From the NCBI RefSeq assembly GCF_014192055.1, contig NZ_JACHXM010000003.1, positions 214,238 to 278,237 on the forward strand: 64,000 bases of DNA, read 5' to 3'. This DNA is from Halomonas organivorans. Lineage in GTDB: Bacteria > Pseudomonadota > Gammaproteobacteria > Pseudomonadales > Halomonadaceae. Below, piece by piece: positions 40,552 through 50,588 of this stretch (position 1 is the stretch's first letter; every line of letters begins with the position of its first letter). Below the pieces are notes generated by a model. It saw nothing but the letters and a program-made list of their open reading frames with translations, ran no database searches and was not told the DNA's origin. A program made the position numbers and the translations under genes.

Positions 40552-41660
40552 ATGACAGCCACCCAAGGCAAGGTGATCGTCGGCATGTCCGGCGGCGTCG
40601 ACTCCTCCGTCTCCGCCCTGCTCCTGCTCGAGCAGGGCTATGAGGTCGAGGGCCTGTTCATGAAGAACTGGGACGAGGACGACGGCACCGAGTACTGCAC
40701 CGCCAAGGAGGACCTGGCGGATGCCGAGGCCGTGTGCGCCAAGCTTGGCATCAAGCTGCACACCGCCAACTTTGCCGCCGAGTACTGGGACAACGTCTTC
40801 GAGCACTTCCTGGCCGAATACCAGGCCGGCCGCACGCCGAACCCGGACATCCTCTGCAACCGCGAAATCAAGTTCAAGGTGTTCCTCGAGTACGCCGAGA
40901 TGCTCGGCGCCGAGAAGATCGCCACCGGCCACTACGTTCGAGAAGGATTCCGCGACGGACGCCCGCGACTGCTCAAGGGGCTCGACGCCAACAAGGACCA
41001 GAGCTACTTCCTGCACGCCGTGCCCGAGGCCGCCATTGCCCGCACCCTGTTCCCGGTCGGCGAGCTGGAGAAGCCCGAGGTCCGTGCCCTGGCCGAGCGC
41101 CACGACCTGGTGACCGCGCGCAAGAAGGACTCCACCGGCATCTGCTTCATCGGCGAGCGCCGCTTCCGCGACTTCCTGCAGCAATATCTGCCCGCCCAGC
41201 CCGGCACCATCGAGACGCCCGACGGCGACGTGATCGGCGAGCACATGGGCCTGATGTACCACACCCTCGGCCAGCGCCAGGGGCTCGGCATCGGCGGGCT
41301 CGCCGACTATCCCGACGCGCCCTGGTTCGTGGCCGCCAAGGATCTCGAGCGCAACGTGCTGGTGGCCGTGCAGGGCAAGCATCATCCGCTGCTCTACACC
41401 GACAGCCTGGCCACCGAACCGATGGACTGGGTCGCCGGCGAACCGCCGGCCGCCGAGGGTCGCCTCACCGCCAAGACCCGCTATCGCCAGACCGACGTGC
41501 CCTGCCGCTTCGAGGCAGCCGAGGACGGCGGCGTGAGGGTACGCTTCGACGACCCGCAACGCGCCGTGACGCCGGGCCAGTCGCTGGTGCTCTACGACGG
41601 CGAGATCTGTCTGGGCGGTGGCGTCATCAAGGCTACCTGGAGTGCCGAGGAGAGCGCGCG

Positions 41661-41664
<4 letters not shown>
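40552..41664 (+). CDS. mnmA: tRNA-uridine 2-sulfurtransferase MnmA
   Basis: Thiolates U34 of tRNA-Glu, -Lys and -Gln to s2U; tRNA-Glu(TTC) in this window is a direct substrate. 370 residues. PP-loop GMSGGVDSS at 11-19, catalytic cysteines C102 ([10 protein letters not shown]) and C198 (TGICFIGER). ATG 40552 set by homology and GAGAGCGTC. Overlaps hflD by 4 nt. Confidence 0.97.
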
Positions 41665-43726
<2,062 letters not shown>

Positions 43727-43775
43727 GCCGGAAGCCGGAAGCCGGAAGCCGGAAGCCGGAAGCCGGAAGCCGGAA
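43727..43775. repeat. Heptanucleotide tandem array (GCCGGAA)7
   Basis: Seven perfect units starting at the first base after the purB stop codon TAA, followed by the broken unit GCCAG. Confidence 0.97.
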
Positions 43776-44067
43776 GCCAGCATGAGCGGCGCCGGGGATA
43801 GGTCCGAAGAGGGTCCTTTGCCATGGGCGAGGCGGATTCCGCCGAACGGGTTGGCCATGGATGGCCAACACCGGCCCTGCAAGCGGAGCAGGATGCGAGA
43901 GCGCCGCAGGGCAAAGGTAGCGCCCAGGGAAGGGTCTACAGCGCCCTCGCACGGACCTGTCGCCGGAACAGCCGCGCTCCCGCCACTCCGGCAACCCCAT
44001 GCTAGTATCCCGACAGGCGCCACTCGGCGCCTGTCGCCGTTTCATCCCTTCAGCGAGCGCGAGCCCC
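43776..44067. other. Intergenic region purB-roxA with leader hairpin
   Basis: No gene seen. TAGTAT at 44003-44008 could be a -10. Directly after it GACAGGCGCC (44012-44021) and GGCGCCTGTC (44026-44035) form a perfect 10-bp stem with a 4-nt loop, followed by GCCGTTTC; this would be the first structure of the roxA mRNA. Confidence 0.55.
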
Positions 44068-45261
44068 ATGCCCCGAGAGCCACGACAGTTCCGAGACGCC
44101 CCCCTCCCCCTGCTCGGCGGCCTCACCGCCGCCGACTTCCTGCGCGACCACTGGCAGCGCCGCCCGTTGCTGATCCGCGGCGCCATCCCCGGCTTCGAGA
44201 GCCCGCTCGAGCCCGACGAGCTCGCCGGCCTGGCCTGCGAGGACAACATAGAGGCGCGCCTGGTCGAGGAGCACGGCCCCGACGGCCCCTGGCAGGTCAG
44301 CCACGGCCCCTTCGACGAGACCACCTTCGCCCGCCTGCCGGAACGCGACTGGACCCTGCTGGTCCAGGCCGTGGACCACTACGTGCCCGAGGTCGCCGAG
44401 CTGCTCGAGACCTTCGACTTCCTGCCCAGCTGGCGCCTCGATGACATCATGGTCAGCTACGCCCCGCCCGGTGGCAGCGTCGGCCCCCACGTCGACCAGT
44501 ACGACGTCTTCCTGCTCCAGGCCAGCGGCCAACGCCGCTGGCAGCTCGGCGGCAAGGTCGCCGACGACGCCCCGATCCTCCAGGGCATTGACCTGCGCAT
44601 CCTCGAGACCTTCGAGGTCGAGACCGACGCCGACTGGGTGCTTGAACCGGGCGACATGCTCTACCTGCCGCCGGGCTGGGCCCACCACGGCGTCAGCCAG
44701 TCCAGCGACTGCATGACCTTCTCGGTGGGCTTTCGTGCCCCCTCCGCCGACGAGGCCGTGACCTCGTACGCCGACTACATCGGCGAGCAGCTGCCGCCCT
44801 CGCTGCGCTACGCAGACGCCGGCATGGCGCCGCCCGCCGATCCGGCCGAGCTCGACGACACAGCCCTTGAGCGAATGCGGGCACTGATCCTCGAGACCCT
44901 CGACGATCCGGACCAGCTGGCCCAGTGGTTCGGCCGCGTGATGACCCAGCCCAAGTACGTCGACCAGCTGGTGGCCAGCGAGACGCCTACCGCCCCCGAC
45001 GAGCTTGTCGCCGCACTACAGGACGGCGAGACGCTGGAGCGCAGCCCCGGCTCGCGCTTCGCCTGGCGGGCGCTGGACGACGAGCACGCCACGCTGTTCG
45101 TCGACGGCGATGGCCTGGTCTGCTCCACCGCCCTGGCCCGCGCCCTGACGGGCGGCGAGCCGGTCGACGCCGAGCTGCTGACCTTCGACGACGCCCCGCG
45201 CGTGCTGACCCACCTGCTCGATGCCGGCAGCCTTTGCTGGTGGCACGATGAACAGGAGTGA
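44068..45261 (+). CDS. roxA: 50S protein uL16 3-hydroxylase RoxA (YcfD), JmjC-type oxygenase
   Basis: Fe(II)/2-oxoglutarate-dependent oxygenase that hydroxylates an arginine of ribosomal protein uL16 (established for E. coli YcfD). 397 residues. Iron ligands H141 and D143 in GPHVDQYDVFLLQ and H206 in PPGWAHHGV; C-terminal winged-helix part from about 300. ATG 44068 is preferred to the 23-residue longer frame at 43999, which would include the leader hairpin. Near purB as in E. coli, where phoPQ intervenes. Confidence 0.93.
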   Translation: MPREPRQFRDAPLPLLGGLTAADFLRDHWQRRPLLIRGAIPGFESPLEPDELAGLACEDNIEARLVEEHGPDGPWQVSHGPFDETTFARLPERDWTLLVQAVDHYVPEVAELLETFDFLPSWRLDDIMVSYAPPGGSVGPHVDQYDVFLLQASGQRRWQLGGKVADDAPILQGIDLRILETFEVETDADWVLEPGDMLYLPPGWAHHGVSQSSDCMTFSVGFRAPSADEAVTSYADYIGEQLPPSLRYADAGMAPPADPAELDDTALERMRALILETLDDPDQLAQWFGRVMTQPKYVDQLVASETPTAPDELVAALQDGETLERSPGSRFAWRALDDEHATLFVDGDGLVCSTALARALTGGEPVDAELLTFDDAPRVLTHLLDAGSLCWWHDEQE

Positions 45262-45265
45262 CCCC

Positions 45266-45697
45266 GTGAGCCACGACATCGAGATTCGCGAAGGCGACTG
45301 GGCCACCCTTGGCGAGGCGGCCGGCGAGATCCGCCGCGTGGTCTTCATCGAGGAGCAGGCCGTGCCCCGGGAGGAAGAATGGGACGGCCGCGACCCGCAG
45401 TGCGTGCACTTCCTCGCCCTCGCCGACGGCCGAACCGTGGGCACCGCCCGGCTGCTGCCCGACGGCCATATCGGTCGCGTCGCCGTGCTGGCGGAAGCCC
45501 GCGGCCTGGGTATCGGGCTGGCGCTGATGAAGGCCGCGATCATTGCCGCCCGTCGCCGCGGCTTTTCGACCGTGGAACTCGCCGCCCAGACTCACGCCCT
45601 GGCCTTCTACGAACGCCTGGGCTTCCAGGCCCATGGCGAGACCTTCCTGGACGCCGGAATTCCGCACCGCAACATGGCCCTTGACCTCGACGCCTGA
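45266..45697 (+). CDS. GNAT family N-acetyltransferase
   Basis: 143 residues. The acetyl-CoA motif A reads IGRVAVLAEARGLGIGLALMKAAI and the C-terminal FYERLGFQAHGETFLDAGIPHRNM is the ElaA/YjcF-like pattern with conserved H-R-N-M. The start is GTG 45266, with AGGAG inside the end of roxA, four bases beyond its stop; translational coupling is likely. Substrate unknown. Confidence 0.88.
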   Translation: MSHDIEIREGDWATLGEAAGEIRRVVFIEEQAVPREEEWDGRDPQCVHFLALADGRTVGTARLLPDGHIGRVAVLAEARGLGIGLALMKAAIIAARRRGFSTVELAAQTHALAFYERLGFQAHGETFLDAGIPHRNMALDLDA

Positions 45698-45725
45698 CAC
45701 TCCTTCTGCACGCCTGACAGGAAAT

Positions 45726-45768
45726 CCGACTACAGGAAACCCACTTCCAAGCCCCCTCCTGTAGTCGG
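45726..45768. repeat. 12-bp inverted repeat, possible terminator / repeat element
   Basis: CCGACTACAGGA and TCCTGTAGTCGG are perfect arms with a 19-nt loop, 28 nt after the GNAT stop. The right arm overlaps a 19-nt sequence found again at 48194. Confidence 0.75.
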
Positions 45769-45778
45769 GCTACAACCC
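45760..45778. repeat. Dispersed 19-nt repeat, copy 1
   Basis: TGTAGTCGGGCTACAACCC, with internal palindrome GTAG-tcgg-GCTAC. An identical copy lies at 48194-48212. Looks like a REP-type intergenic element. Confidence 0.8.
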
Positions 45779-45798
45779 TCTCTGCCCCCAAGGATCAA

Positions 45799-45828
45799 TT
45801 GTTGAGCCGCGCCATGACGGCCCATAGT
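45799..45828 (+). promoter_or_regulatory. Weak candidate promoter of aceA
   Basis: TTGTTG (45799-45804), 18 nt, CATAGT (45823-45828). It would give a leader of about 220 nt containing the structures at 45852-45952. Confidence 0.35.
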
Positions 45829-45851
45829 GAATGCCAAGGCGAACGAGGAAG

Positions 45852-45952
45852 GCCTGGAAACGAACGCTTGTTCATGTAGTCAGCCCAGGCTTCCCGACCC
45901 GCTGAGGTTCGACCAAGGCCCTAGAGACAGGCTCGGGGAAGCGGACGAACCT
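45852..45952 (+). ncRNA. Structured aceA leader: hairpin plus pseudoknot or alternative pairing
   Basis: Hairpin: GCCTGG (45852-45857) pairs with CCAGGC (45885-45890), enclosing GAAC-gctt-GTTC (45862-45873). Then GCTTCCCGA (45889-45897) pairs with TCGGGGAAGC (45933-45942, one bulge) and AGGTTCG (45905-45911) pairs with CGAACCT (45946-45952). The order a-b-a'-b' means an H-type pseudoknot or two exclusive folds; the first pairing also competes with the hairpin at 45889-45890. It ends 104 nt before the aceA start. Confidence 0.5.
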
Positions 45953-46056
45953 GAACGAGACTTCGCAGTTGCAGCATCACGCTTCGTCGAGGAGCTCAGT
46001 GGCAACGACGCCACACCGGCCCGCGACGCGACTCCCCCGCAGAAGAGGACGGCTTC

Positions 46057-47655
46057 ATGGCAGCATTCAACGACCAACTCAAGACCCTGGCCCAGCTCCG
46101 CGAGGCCCAGCGCGGCAAGTGGGACAACATCGATCCGGCACACGCCGCCCGGATGCGTCTCCAGAACCGCTTCCAGACCGGCCTGGACATCGCCCGCTAC
46201 ACCGCCAGGATCATGCGCGAGGACATGTCGGCCTATGACGCCGACACCTCGCAGTACACCCAGTCGTTGGGCTGCTGGCACGGCTTCATCGGCCAGCAGA
46301 AGATGATCTCCATCAAGAAGCACTTCGGCCACACCAAGGGGCGCTACCTCTACCTCTCCGGCTGGATGGTCGCCGCGCTGCGCTCCGAGTTCGGCCCGCT
46401 GCCCGACCAGTCGATGCACGAGAAGACCAGCGTGCCGGCGCTGATCGAGGAGCTCTACACCTTCCTGCGCCAGGCCGACAGCTGGGAGCTCAACCACCAG
46501 TTCCGCGACCTCGAGGCGGCCAGGCAGGCCGGTGACCAGGCCCGGGCCGACGAGCTGATCGCCAGGATCGACGCCCACGAGACCCACGTGGTGCCGATCA
46601 TCGCCGATATCGACGCTGGCTTCGGCAACGCCGAGGCCACCTACCTGCTGGCCAGGAAGATGATCGAAGCCGGCGCCTGCTGCATCCAGCTCGAGAACCA
46701 GGTCTCCGACGAGAAGCAGTGCGGGCACCAGGATGGTAAGGTCACCGTGCCCCACGAGGACTTCATCGCCAAGATCAACGCCGTGCGCTATGCCTTCCTG
46801 GAGCTCGGCGTGGAAGATGGCGTCATCGTCGCCCGCACCGACTCCCTGGGAGCCGGGCTGACCCAGAAGATTGCCGTGACCAAGGAGCCTGGCGACCTGG
46901 GCGACCAGTACAACAGCTACCTGGACGGCGACGAGATCGCCTCGGCGGACGATATCGCCAACGGCGACGTGGTGATCAAGCAGAACGGCAAGCTGGTCAA
47001 GGTCAAGCGCCTGGCCTCCGGCCTCTACCAGTTCAAGCCGGGCACCGGCGAGGACCGGGTGGTGCTGGACTGCATCACCAGCCTGCAGAACGGTGCCGAC
47101 CTGCTGTGGATCGAGACCGAGAAGCCCCACGTCGGCCAGATCAAGGGCATGGTGGATCGCATCCGCGAGGTCTGCCCGGACGCCAAGCTGGTCTACAACA
47201 ACTCGCCGTCCTTCAACTGGACCCTGAACTTCCGCCAGCAGGTATTCGACGCCTGGGAGGCCGAGGGCCGTGATGTCTCCGCCTATGATCGCGCCCGGCT
47301 GATGAGCGCCGAGTACGACGACACCGAGCTGGGTCGACTGGCCGACGAATGGACCCAGAACTTCCAGCGCGACGGGGCGCGCGAGGCAGGCATCTTCCAT
47401 CACCTGATCACCCTGCCCACCTACCACACCGCGGCCCTGTCCACCGACAGCCTGGCCAAGGGTTACTTCGGCGACGAGGGCATGCTGGCCTACGTGGCGG
47501 GCGTCCAGCGCCGCGAGATCCGCGAGGGCATCGCCACCGTCAAGCACCAGGACATGGCCGGCTCCAATATCGGCGACGACCACAAGGAGTTCTTCCACGG
47601 AGAGGCGGCCCTCAAGGCCGGTGGCAAGGACAACACCATGAACCAGTTCGGCTGA
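46057..47655 (+). CDS. aceA: Isocitrate lyase AceA, long (pseudomonad) type
   Basis: Cleaves isocitrate to glyoxylate and succinate, first step of the glyoxylate shunt. 532 residues, about 100 longer than E. coli AceA and typical of the Pseudomonas/Acinetobacter subfamily with an extra insertion. The catalytic motif is KQCGH (220-224, nucleophile C222) in place of KKCGH. NNSPSFNW carries the expected substrate-binding residues. ATG follows GAGGACGGCTTC. Monocistronic: long leader before, strong terminator after; malate synthase is not in the window. Confidence 0.96.
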   Translation: MAAFNDQLKTLAQLREAQRGKWDNIDPAHAARMRLQNRFQTGLDIARYTARIMREDMSAYDADTSQYTQSLGCWHGFIGQQKMISIKKHFGHTKGRYLYLSGWMVAALRSEFGPLPDQSMHEKTSVPALIEELYTFLRQADSWELNHQFRDLEAARQAGDQARADELIARIDAHETHVVPIIADIDAGFGNAEATYLLARKMIEAGACCIQLENQVSDEKQCGHQDGKVTVPHEDFIAKINAVRYAFLELGVEDGVIVARTDSLGAGLTQKIAVTKEPGDLGDQYNSYLDGDEIASADDIANGDVVIKQNGKLVKVKRLASGLYQFKPGTGEDRVVLDCITSLQNGADLLWIETEKPHVGQIKGMVDRIREVCPDAKLVYNNSPSFNWTLNFRQQVFDAWEAEGRDVSAYDRARLMSAEYDDTELGRLADEWTQNFQRDGAREAGIFHHLITLPTYHTAALSTDSLAKGYFGDEGMLAYVAGVQRREIREGIATVKHQDMAGSNIGDDHKEFFHGEAALKAGGKDNTMNQFG

Positions 47656-47675
47656 GCGATACTGTCGAGATCCCT

Positions 47676-47701
47676 GGGGAGGCCTTGCCTCCCCTTTTTT
47701 G
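47676..47701 (+). terminator. Rho-independent terminator of aceA
   Basis: GGGGAGGC-ctt-GCCTCCCC followed by seven T. Confidence 0.95.
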
Positions 47702-47838
47702 TGATTCCCTGCACCTTGGCATGAATACCGTTTGCGGCCCTCGGTCCGGCGCTTTGGCTCCCCTCAAGGCCCGACGGGCAACATCGCACCTCCTTTGAGG
47801 AGCTCCCTCAGCGGATCAGCGCCACTGCGCAGGTCTTC

Positions 47839-47863
47839 GTGGGAGCCCAATGATTGGGCGATA
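47839..47863. repeat. REP-like palindrome
   Basis: GTGGGAGCCCAATGATTGGG and the following CGAT have the form of Pseudomonas-type REP elements (GTGGGAGC, inverted core, GCGA). Confidence 0.55.
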
Positions 47864-48193
47864 GGCGCCCGGGGGAAGATCCTGAAGCGATGCCGCTATC
47901 GCCGATGCGTCGGACCGAATCTGGAGATCGCTCCCTCGAAGAGCACGCTCAGCATGCCGAACCGGGCTCGGCAGTGGCTTCACGCTGATCTGCGATGAAC
48001 CGTTTTGTGCCGTTTTCGAGCCCCTGCCATCCCCCCATGCCGGCGTACTGTCGACGCCGGGGCCATTCGCCGAACACTGGCGATGCTTCAGCGAATGCAA
48101 CGCACATCCGAGCGACGTCCCGACCCCGACGTCGGCCGTTTCACACCGCCCGCGTGAAATCCCATGACAGCGATCCACGTCTTTCGGGCGCGA

Positions 48194-48212
48194 TGTAGTC
48201 GGGCTACAACCC
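48194..48212. repeat. Dispersed 19-nt repeat, copy 2
   Basis: Identical to 45760-45778 (TGTAGTCGGGCTACAACCC), same orientation. Confidence 0.8.
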
Positions 48213-48446
48213 GTCGTGCGCCCAATGAGGCATGGTGATGCTTGCTGTCCTGCACCATAGTCAACTTACAGAGCAGGCAAGAGTGTCGTTACCCCGATTC
48301 GCGATCCTGCACTGGGCTACACACCAAGGCGCTTTTATAGAGGATCCTGGCGCCAGAGGCGATGGTCTGACCAAGCTTGTGACCACTTCGCAATTGCAGC
48401 AACGGGCACTTACCCGGCCCGGCATGAGTAGCAAGCACACAACAAT

Positions 48447-48476
48447 GCCATCGCGGATGGCGGGCTCTGGCGAGCC
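48447..48476 (+). promoter_or_regulatory. Tandem hairpins in leader of the orphan small gene
   Basis: GCCATC-gcg-GATGGC (48447-48461) and GGCTC-tggc-GAGCC (48463-48476) follow each other, 43 nt before the start codon. CGGG-cactta-CCCG lies about 40 nt further upstream. Confidence 0.45.
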
Positions 48477-48518
48477 GTTATCCAACGCTGCGAATGGCCT
48501 GATCAAGAGGTGTTACAC

Positions 48519-48740
48519 ATGAACTGCATCGAACTGAGCCAACAAGCCGACCTCATTGCCAGCACGTTCAGCAAGCAGGATCTGGCCAAACTCGTGCTGG
48601 CCCTGAAGGGAAATCGGGAGTCTCTGCAGCACGCCGTCGAGGTGATCGACACCATCGACAACCGTGTGGGCTACTCGCTCGATGACGCCTGGGACGAAGT
48701 GCTGGCCGGTGAGGCCCAGACACTGGACGAGGAAGAATAA
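48519..48740 (+). CDS. Orphan acidic small protein, function unknown
   Basis: 73 residues: MNCIELSQQADLIASTFSKQ... ending AGEAQTLDEEE, predicted helical and acidic, no membrane segment. ATG 48519 follows AAGAGGTGTTACAC, very like the rmf ribosome-binding region (AAGAGGTAGTCC). A strong terminator follows. The clear RBS, terminator and non-random composition support a real gene; I recognise no family. Like rmf it is a short single gene with a hairpin-rich leader. Confidence 0.75.
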   Translation: MNCIELSQQADLIASTFSKQDLAKLVLALKGNRESLQHAVEVIDTIDNRVGYSLDDAWDEVLAGEAQTLDEEE

Positions 48741-48773
48741 ACGCCCGTTCGCTCATCACCGATTACATCTTCT

Positions 48774-48807
48774 GCCCACCCCGCCGCCAGGCGCGGGTGG
48801 GCTTTTT
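48774..48807 (+). terminator. Rho-independent terminator of the orphan small gene
   Basis: GCCCACCC (48774-48781) / GGGTGGGC (48795-48802) with a TTTTT run. Confidence 0.9.
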
Positions 48808-48997
48808 GATGGGAATATCGAGACGCCGAGTATGGCATCTCGGCACCGCAGAGTGAGTGCACCACTTCGCCGGTCGCTGGTCAAACTCATACCCTCGGGA
48901 TAGACTCGGAGGCGAATCCTTCCACCGTTTACCTTTTCCGACAGCACGTTATCGACCAACGTCGCCGTCACCAACATCCTTGGCAAGGAGGTCACAC

Positions 48998-49465
48998 ATG
49001 AAGCGTCTTCTACCCGTACTGGTGCTGGGCACCCTGACCCTGGCCGGCTGCGCCAATACCTCGCCCTACTCGGGCAACGTCTATTCCGGCAATCAGGCCA
49101 AGGCCGCCCAGAACGTCACCGTCGGCACCATCACTGCCATGCGCCGCGTGCAGATCCAGGCCGACAGCCGTGCTGGCGGCCTGCTGGGTAGCGGCGGCGG
49201 TGCTGTCATCGGCGGCCTGCTCGGCAACCAGGTCGGCGGCGGTTCGGGCCGCCAGCTGGCCACCGTGGCTGGCGCCATCGGCGGTGCCGTAGCCGGGAGC
49301 AAGATCGAAGAGTCCACCAACCGCGTCGATGCCTGGGAACTCGAGATCCGCAAGGACACCGGCCAGACCGTGGTGGTAGTGCAGAAGGCCGACCAGGCTT
49401 TCCAGGTCGGTCAGCGGGTCCGCATGATCGGCAGCGGCAGCAGCGTCAGCGTTGCCCCCTACTGA
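48998..49465 (+). CDS. slyB: Outer-membrane lipoprotein SlyB (glycine-zipper 2TM family)
   Basis: 155-residue lipoprotein; signal peptide MKRLLPVLVLGTLTLAGC with lipobox LAGC and lipidated C18. The glycine zipper GGLLGSGGGAVIGGLLGNQVGGGSGRQ (written here in part) and IGGAVAGSKIEE form the 2TM module, followed by a small beta domain. SlyB stabilises outer-membrane proteins under PhoPQ stress in enterics. Start ATG follows AAGGAGGTCACAC. Monocistronic with a strong terminator. Confidence 0.93.
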   Translation: MKRLLPVLVLGTLTLAGCANTSPYSGNVYSGNQAKAAQNVTVGTITAMRRVQIQADSRAGGLLGSGGGAVIGGLLGNQVGGGSGRQLATVAGAIGGAVAGSKIEESTNRVDAWELEIRKDTGQTVVVVQKADQAFQVGQRVRMIGSGSSVSVAPY

Positions 49466-49490
49466 GCCGTGACGTGAAGCGGCGCTGGAC

Positions 49491-49526
49491 GCAAGAGGCC
49501 CGCGGCAATCGCCGCGGGCCTCTTGC
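49491..49526. terminator. Bidirectional terminator between slyB and a small membrane gene
   Basis: Perfect 16-bp stem (49491-49506 with 49511-49526) around loop AATC; the arm ends TCTTGC on both strands. Confidence 0.85.
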
Positions 49527-49546
49527 ATGAAGGGAGAAAACCGCTG

Positions 49547-49828
49547 TCAGTGGAAGCGGGCCTTGTTCATCGCCCAGCACACCAGCTTGCCGCCGACCAG
49601 CGCGATCAGGGCCACCAGGATCAGCGTCAGCAGCAGATCCACGGGGCGCACGATGGCAGTGGCAATCAGTACCGCGATGGCCGGGCTCCACACCCAACGG
49701 TCATCTTCGCTGCGCAGGGCCGCCGGCAGCAGCTTGTCGAGCGCCCCGCTGACGGAGGCCTCCCAGCGATTGAGGCACAGATAGAGGATCACGGCGAAGG
49801 CGATCAGCCAGATGACGGTCACTGTCAT
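49547..49828 (-). CDS. Small inner-membrane protein, unknown function
   Basis: 93 residues. One helix at about 3-18 (VIWLIAFAVILYLCL), a hydrophilic stretch (NRWEASVSGALDKLLPAALRSEDDRW), then two closely spaced hydrophobic segments (48-60 and 65-83). ATG 49828 follows GGAGACCACC. Convergent with slyB, divergent from slyD. I do not recognise the family. Confidence 0.7.
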   Translation of the reverse strand: MTVTVIWLIAFAVILYLCLNRWEASVSGALDKLLPAALRSEDDRWVWSPAIAVLIATAIVRPVDLLLTLILVALIALVGGKLVCWAMNKARFH

Positions 49829-49974
49829 GGTGGTCTCCAGCAGGGGACGGATGATGGAAGAGGAGAAAGTGTCGCAGCAAGGGTATCCCTGCCTTCGGGG
49901 GCACGCAACCGTCATCGAGGGCGTGAATCGCACTCAGGATTGCCCTGGACAAGCTGAAAAATCTCTTCACGCCA

Positions 49975-50004
49975 CTGACAGCTCCCGGGATGCCACGTTA
50001 CCAT
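49975..50004 (+). promoter_or_regulatory. Probable slyD promoter
   Basis: CTGACA (49975-49980), 18 nt, TACCAT (49999-50004), 35 nt before the start codon. Confidence 0.5.
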
Positions 50005-50038
50005 GCGCTTTTACATGCACTCACCTATAGGTTCATCA

Positions 50039-50521
50039 ATGCAGATCGCGCAGAATTCCGTTGTCGCCTTCCACTACACCCTGACCAACGATGCAGGTGA
50101 AGTGCTGGACAGCTCGGAAGGCCGTGAGCCGCTGACGTATCTCCACGGCGCCGGCAACATCATCCCGGGCCTCGAGAAGGAAATGGAAGGTCGTACGGCA
50201 GGCGACAAGCTCCAGGCCAAGGTCGCTCCGGAAGAGGGCTACGGCGAGGTGCAGCCGCAGCTGGTGCAGGAAGTCCCGCGCGATGCCTTCCAGGGCGTCG
50301 AGAACGTGGAAGCCGGCATGCAGTTCCAGGCCCAGACCCAGGGCGGCCCGCTGATGGTCACCGTGACCAAGGTCGAAGGCGACACCGTGACCGTCGACGG
50401 CAACCATCCGCTGGCCGGCCAGACCCTGAATTTCGACGTCGAGATCGCCGAGGTTCGCGAGGCCAGCGAAGAGGAGGTCGAGCACGGCCACGTCCACGGT
50501 GAAGGCGGCCACGAGCACTGA
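50039..50521 (+). CDS. slyD: FKBP-type peptidyl-prolyl isomerase SlyD
   Basis: Prolyl isomerase and chaperone with an inserted IF flap; also a metallochaperone for Ni in E. coli. 160 residues. FHYTLTNDAGEVLDSSEGREPLTYLHGAGNIIPGLE and the IF domain (PEEGYGEVQPQLVQEVPRDAF) are clear. The C-terminal tail is a short His-rich HGHVHGEGGHEH, much shorter than the E. coli metal tail. ATG 50039 by homology; the 12-residue longer frame would start at the -10 region. Confidence 0.94.
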   Translation: MQIAQNSVVAFHYTLTNDAGEVLDSSEGREPLTYLHGAGNIIPGLEKEMEGRTAGDKLQAKVAPEEGYGEVQPQLVQEVPRDAFQGVENVEAGMQFQAQTQGGPLMVTVTKVEGDTVTVDGNHPLAGQTLNFDVEIAEVREASEEEVEHGHVHGEGGHEH

Positions 50522-50546
50522 GACTCGCACCACCTCCCGTGACACC

Positions 50547-50572
50547 AAGGGCAGCCAAGGGCTGCCCTTTTT
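50547..50572 (+). terminator. Rho-independent terminator of slyD
   Basis: GGGCAGCC-aag-GGCTGCCC followed by five T. Confidence 0.93.
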
Positions 50573-50588
50573 CATGTCCGGAGGCCGC

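Larger units (their letters stand above)
47702..48518. other. 817-bp region without a recognisable gene
   Basis: Contains a REP-like palindrome GCCCAAT-g-ATTGGGC (47845-47859) inside GTGGGAG...GGGCGAT, the second copy of the 19-nt repeat (48194-48212), the palindrome CTGGCGCCAG near 48344, and small hairpins at 48447-48461 and 48463-48476. Short open frames in both strands (48232-48522 plus, 48261-48506 minus) have no ribosome-binding site or family likeness; a decayed gene cannot be excluded. Confidence 0.55.

Noticed and set aside
45827..46306. Gene between the GNAT gene and aceA
   Set aside because: Overlaps aceA in another frame and lacks homology; the region is better explained as a structured leader.
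48232..48522. 96-codon frame before the orphan small gene
   Set aside because: No ribosome-binding site or recognisable family; it includes repeat and hairpin sequence. Kept as possible decayed DNA only.
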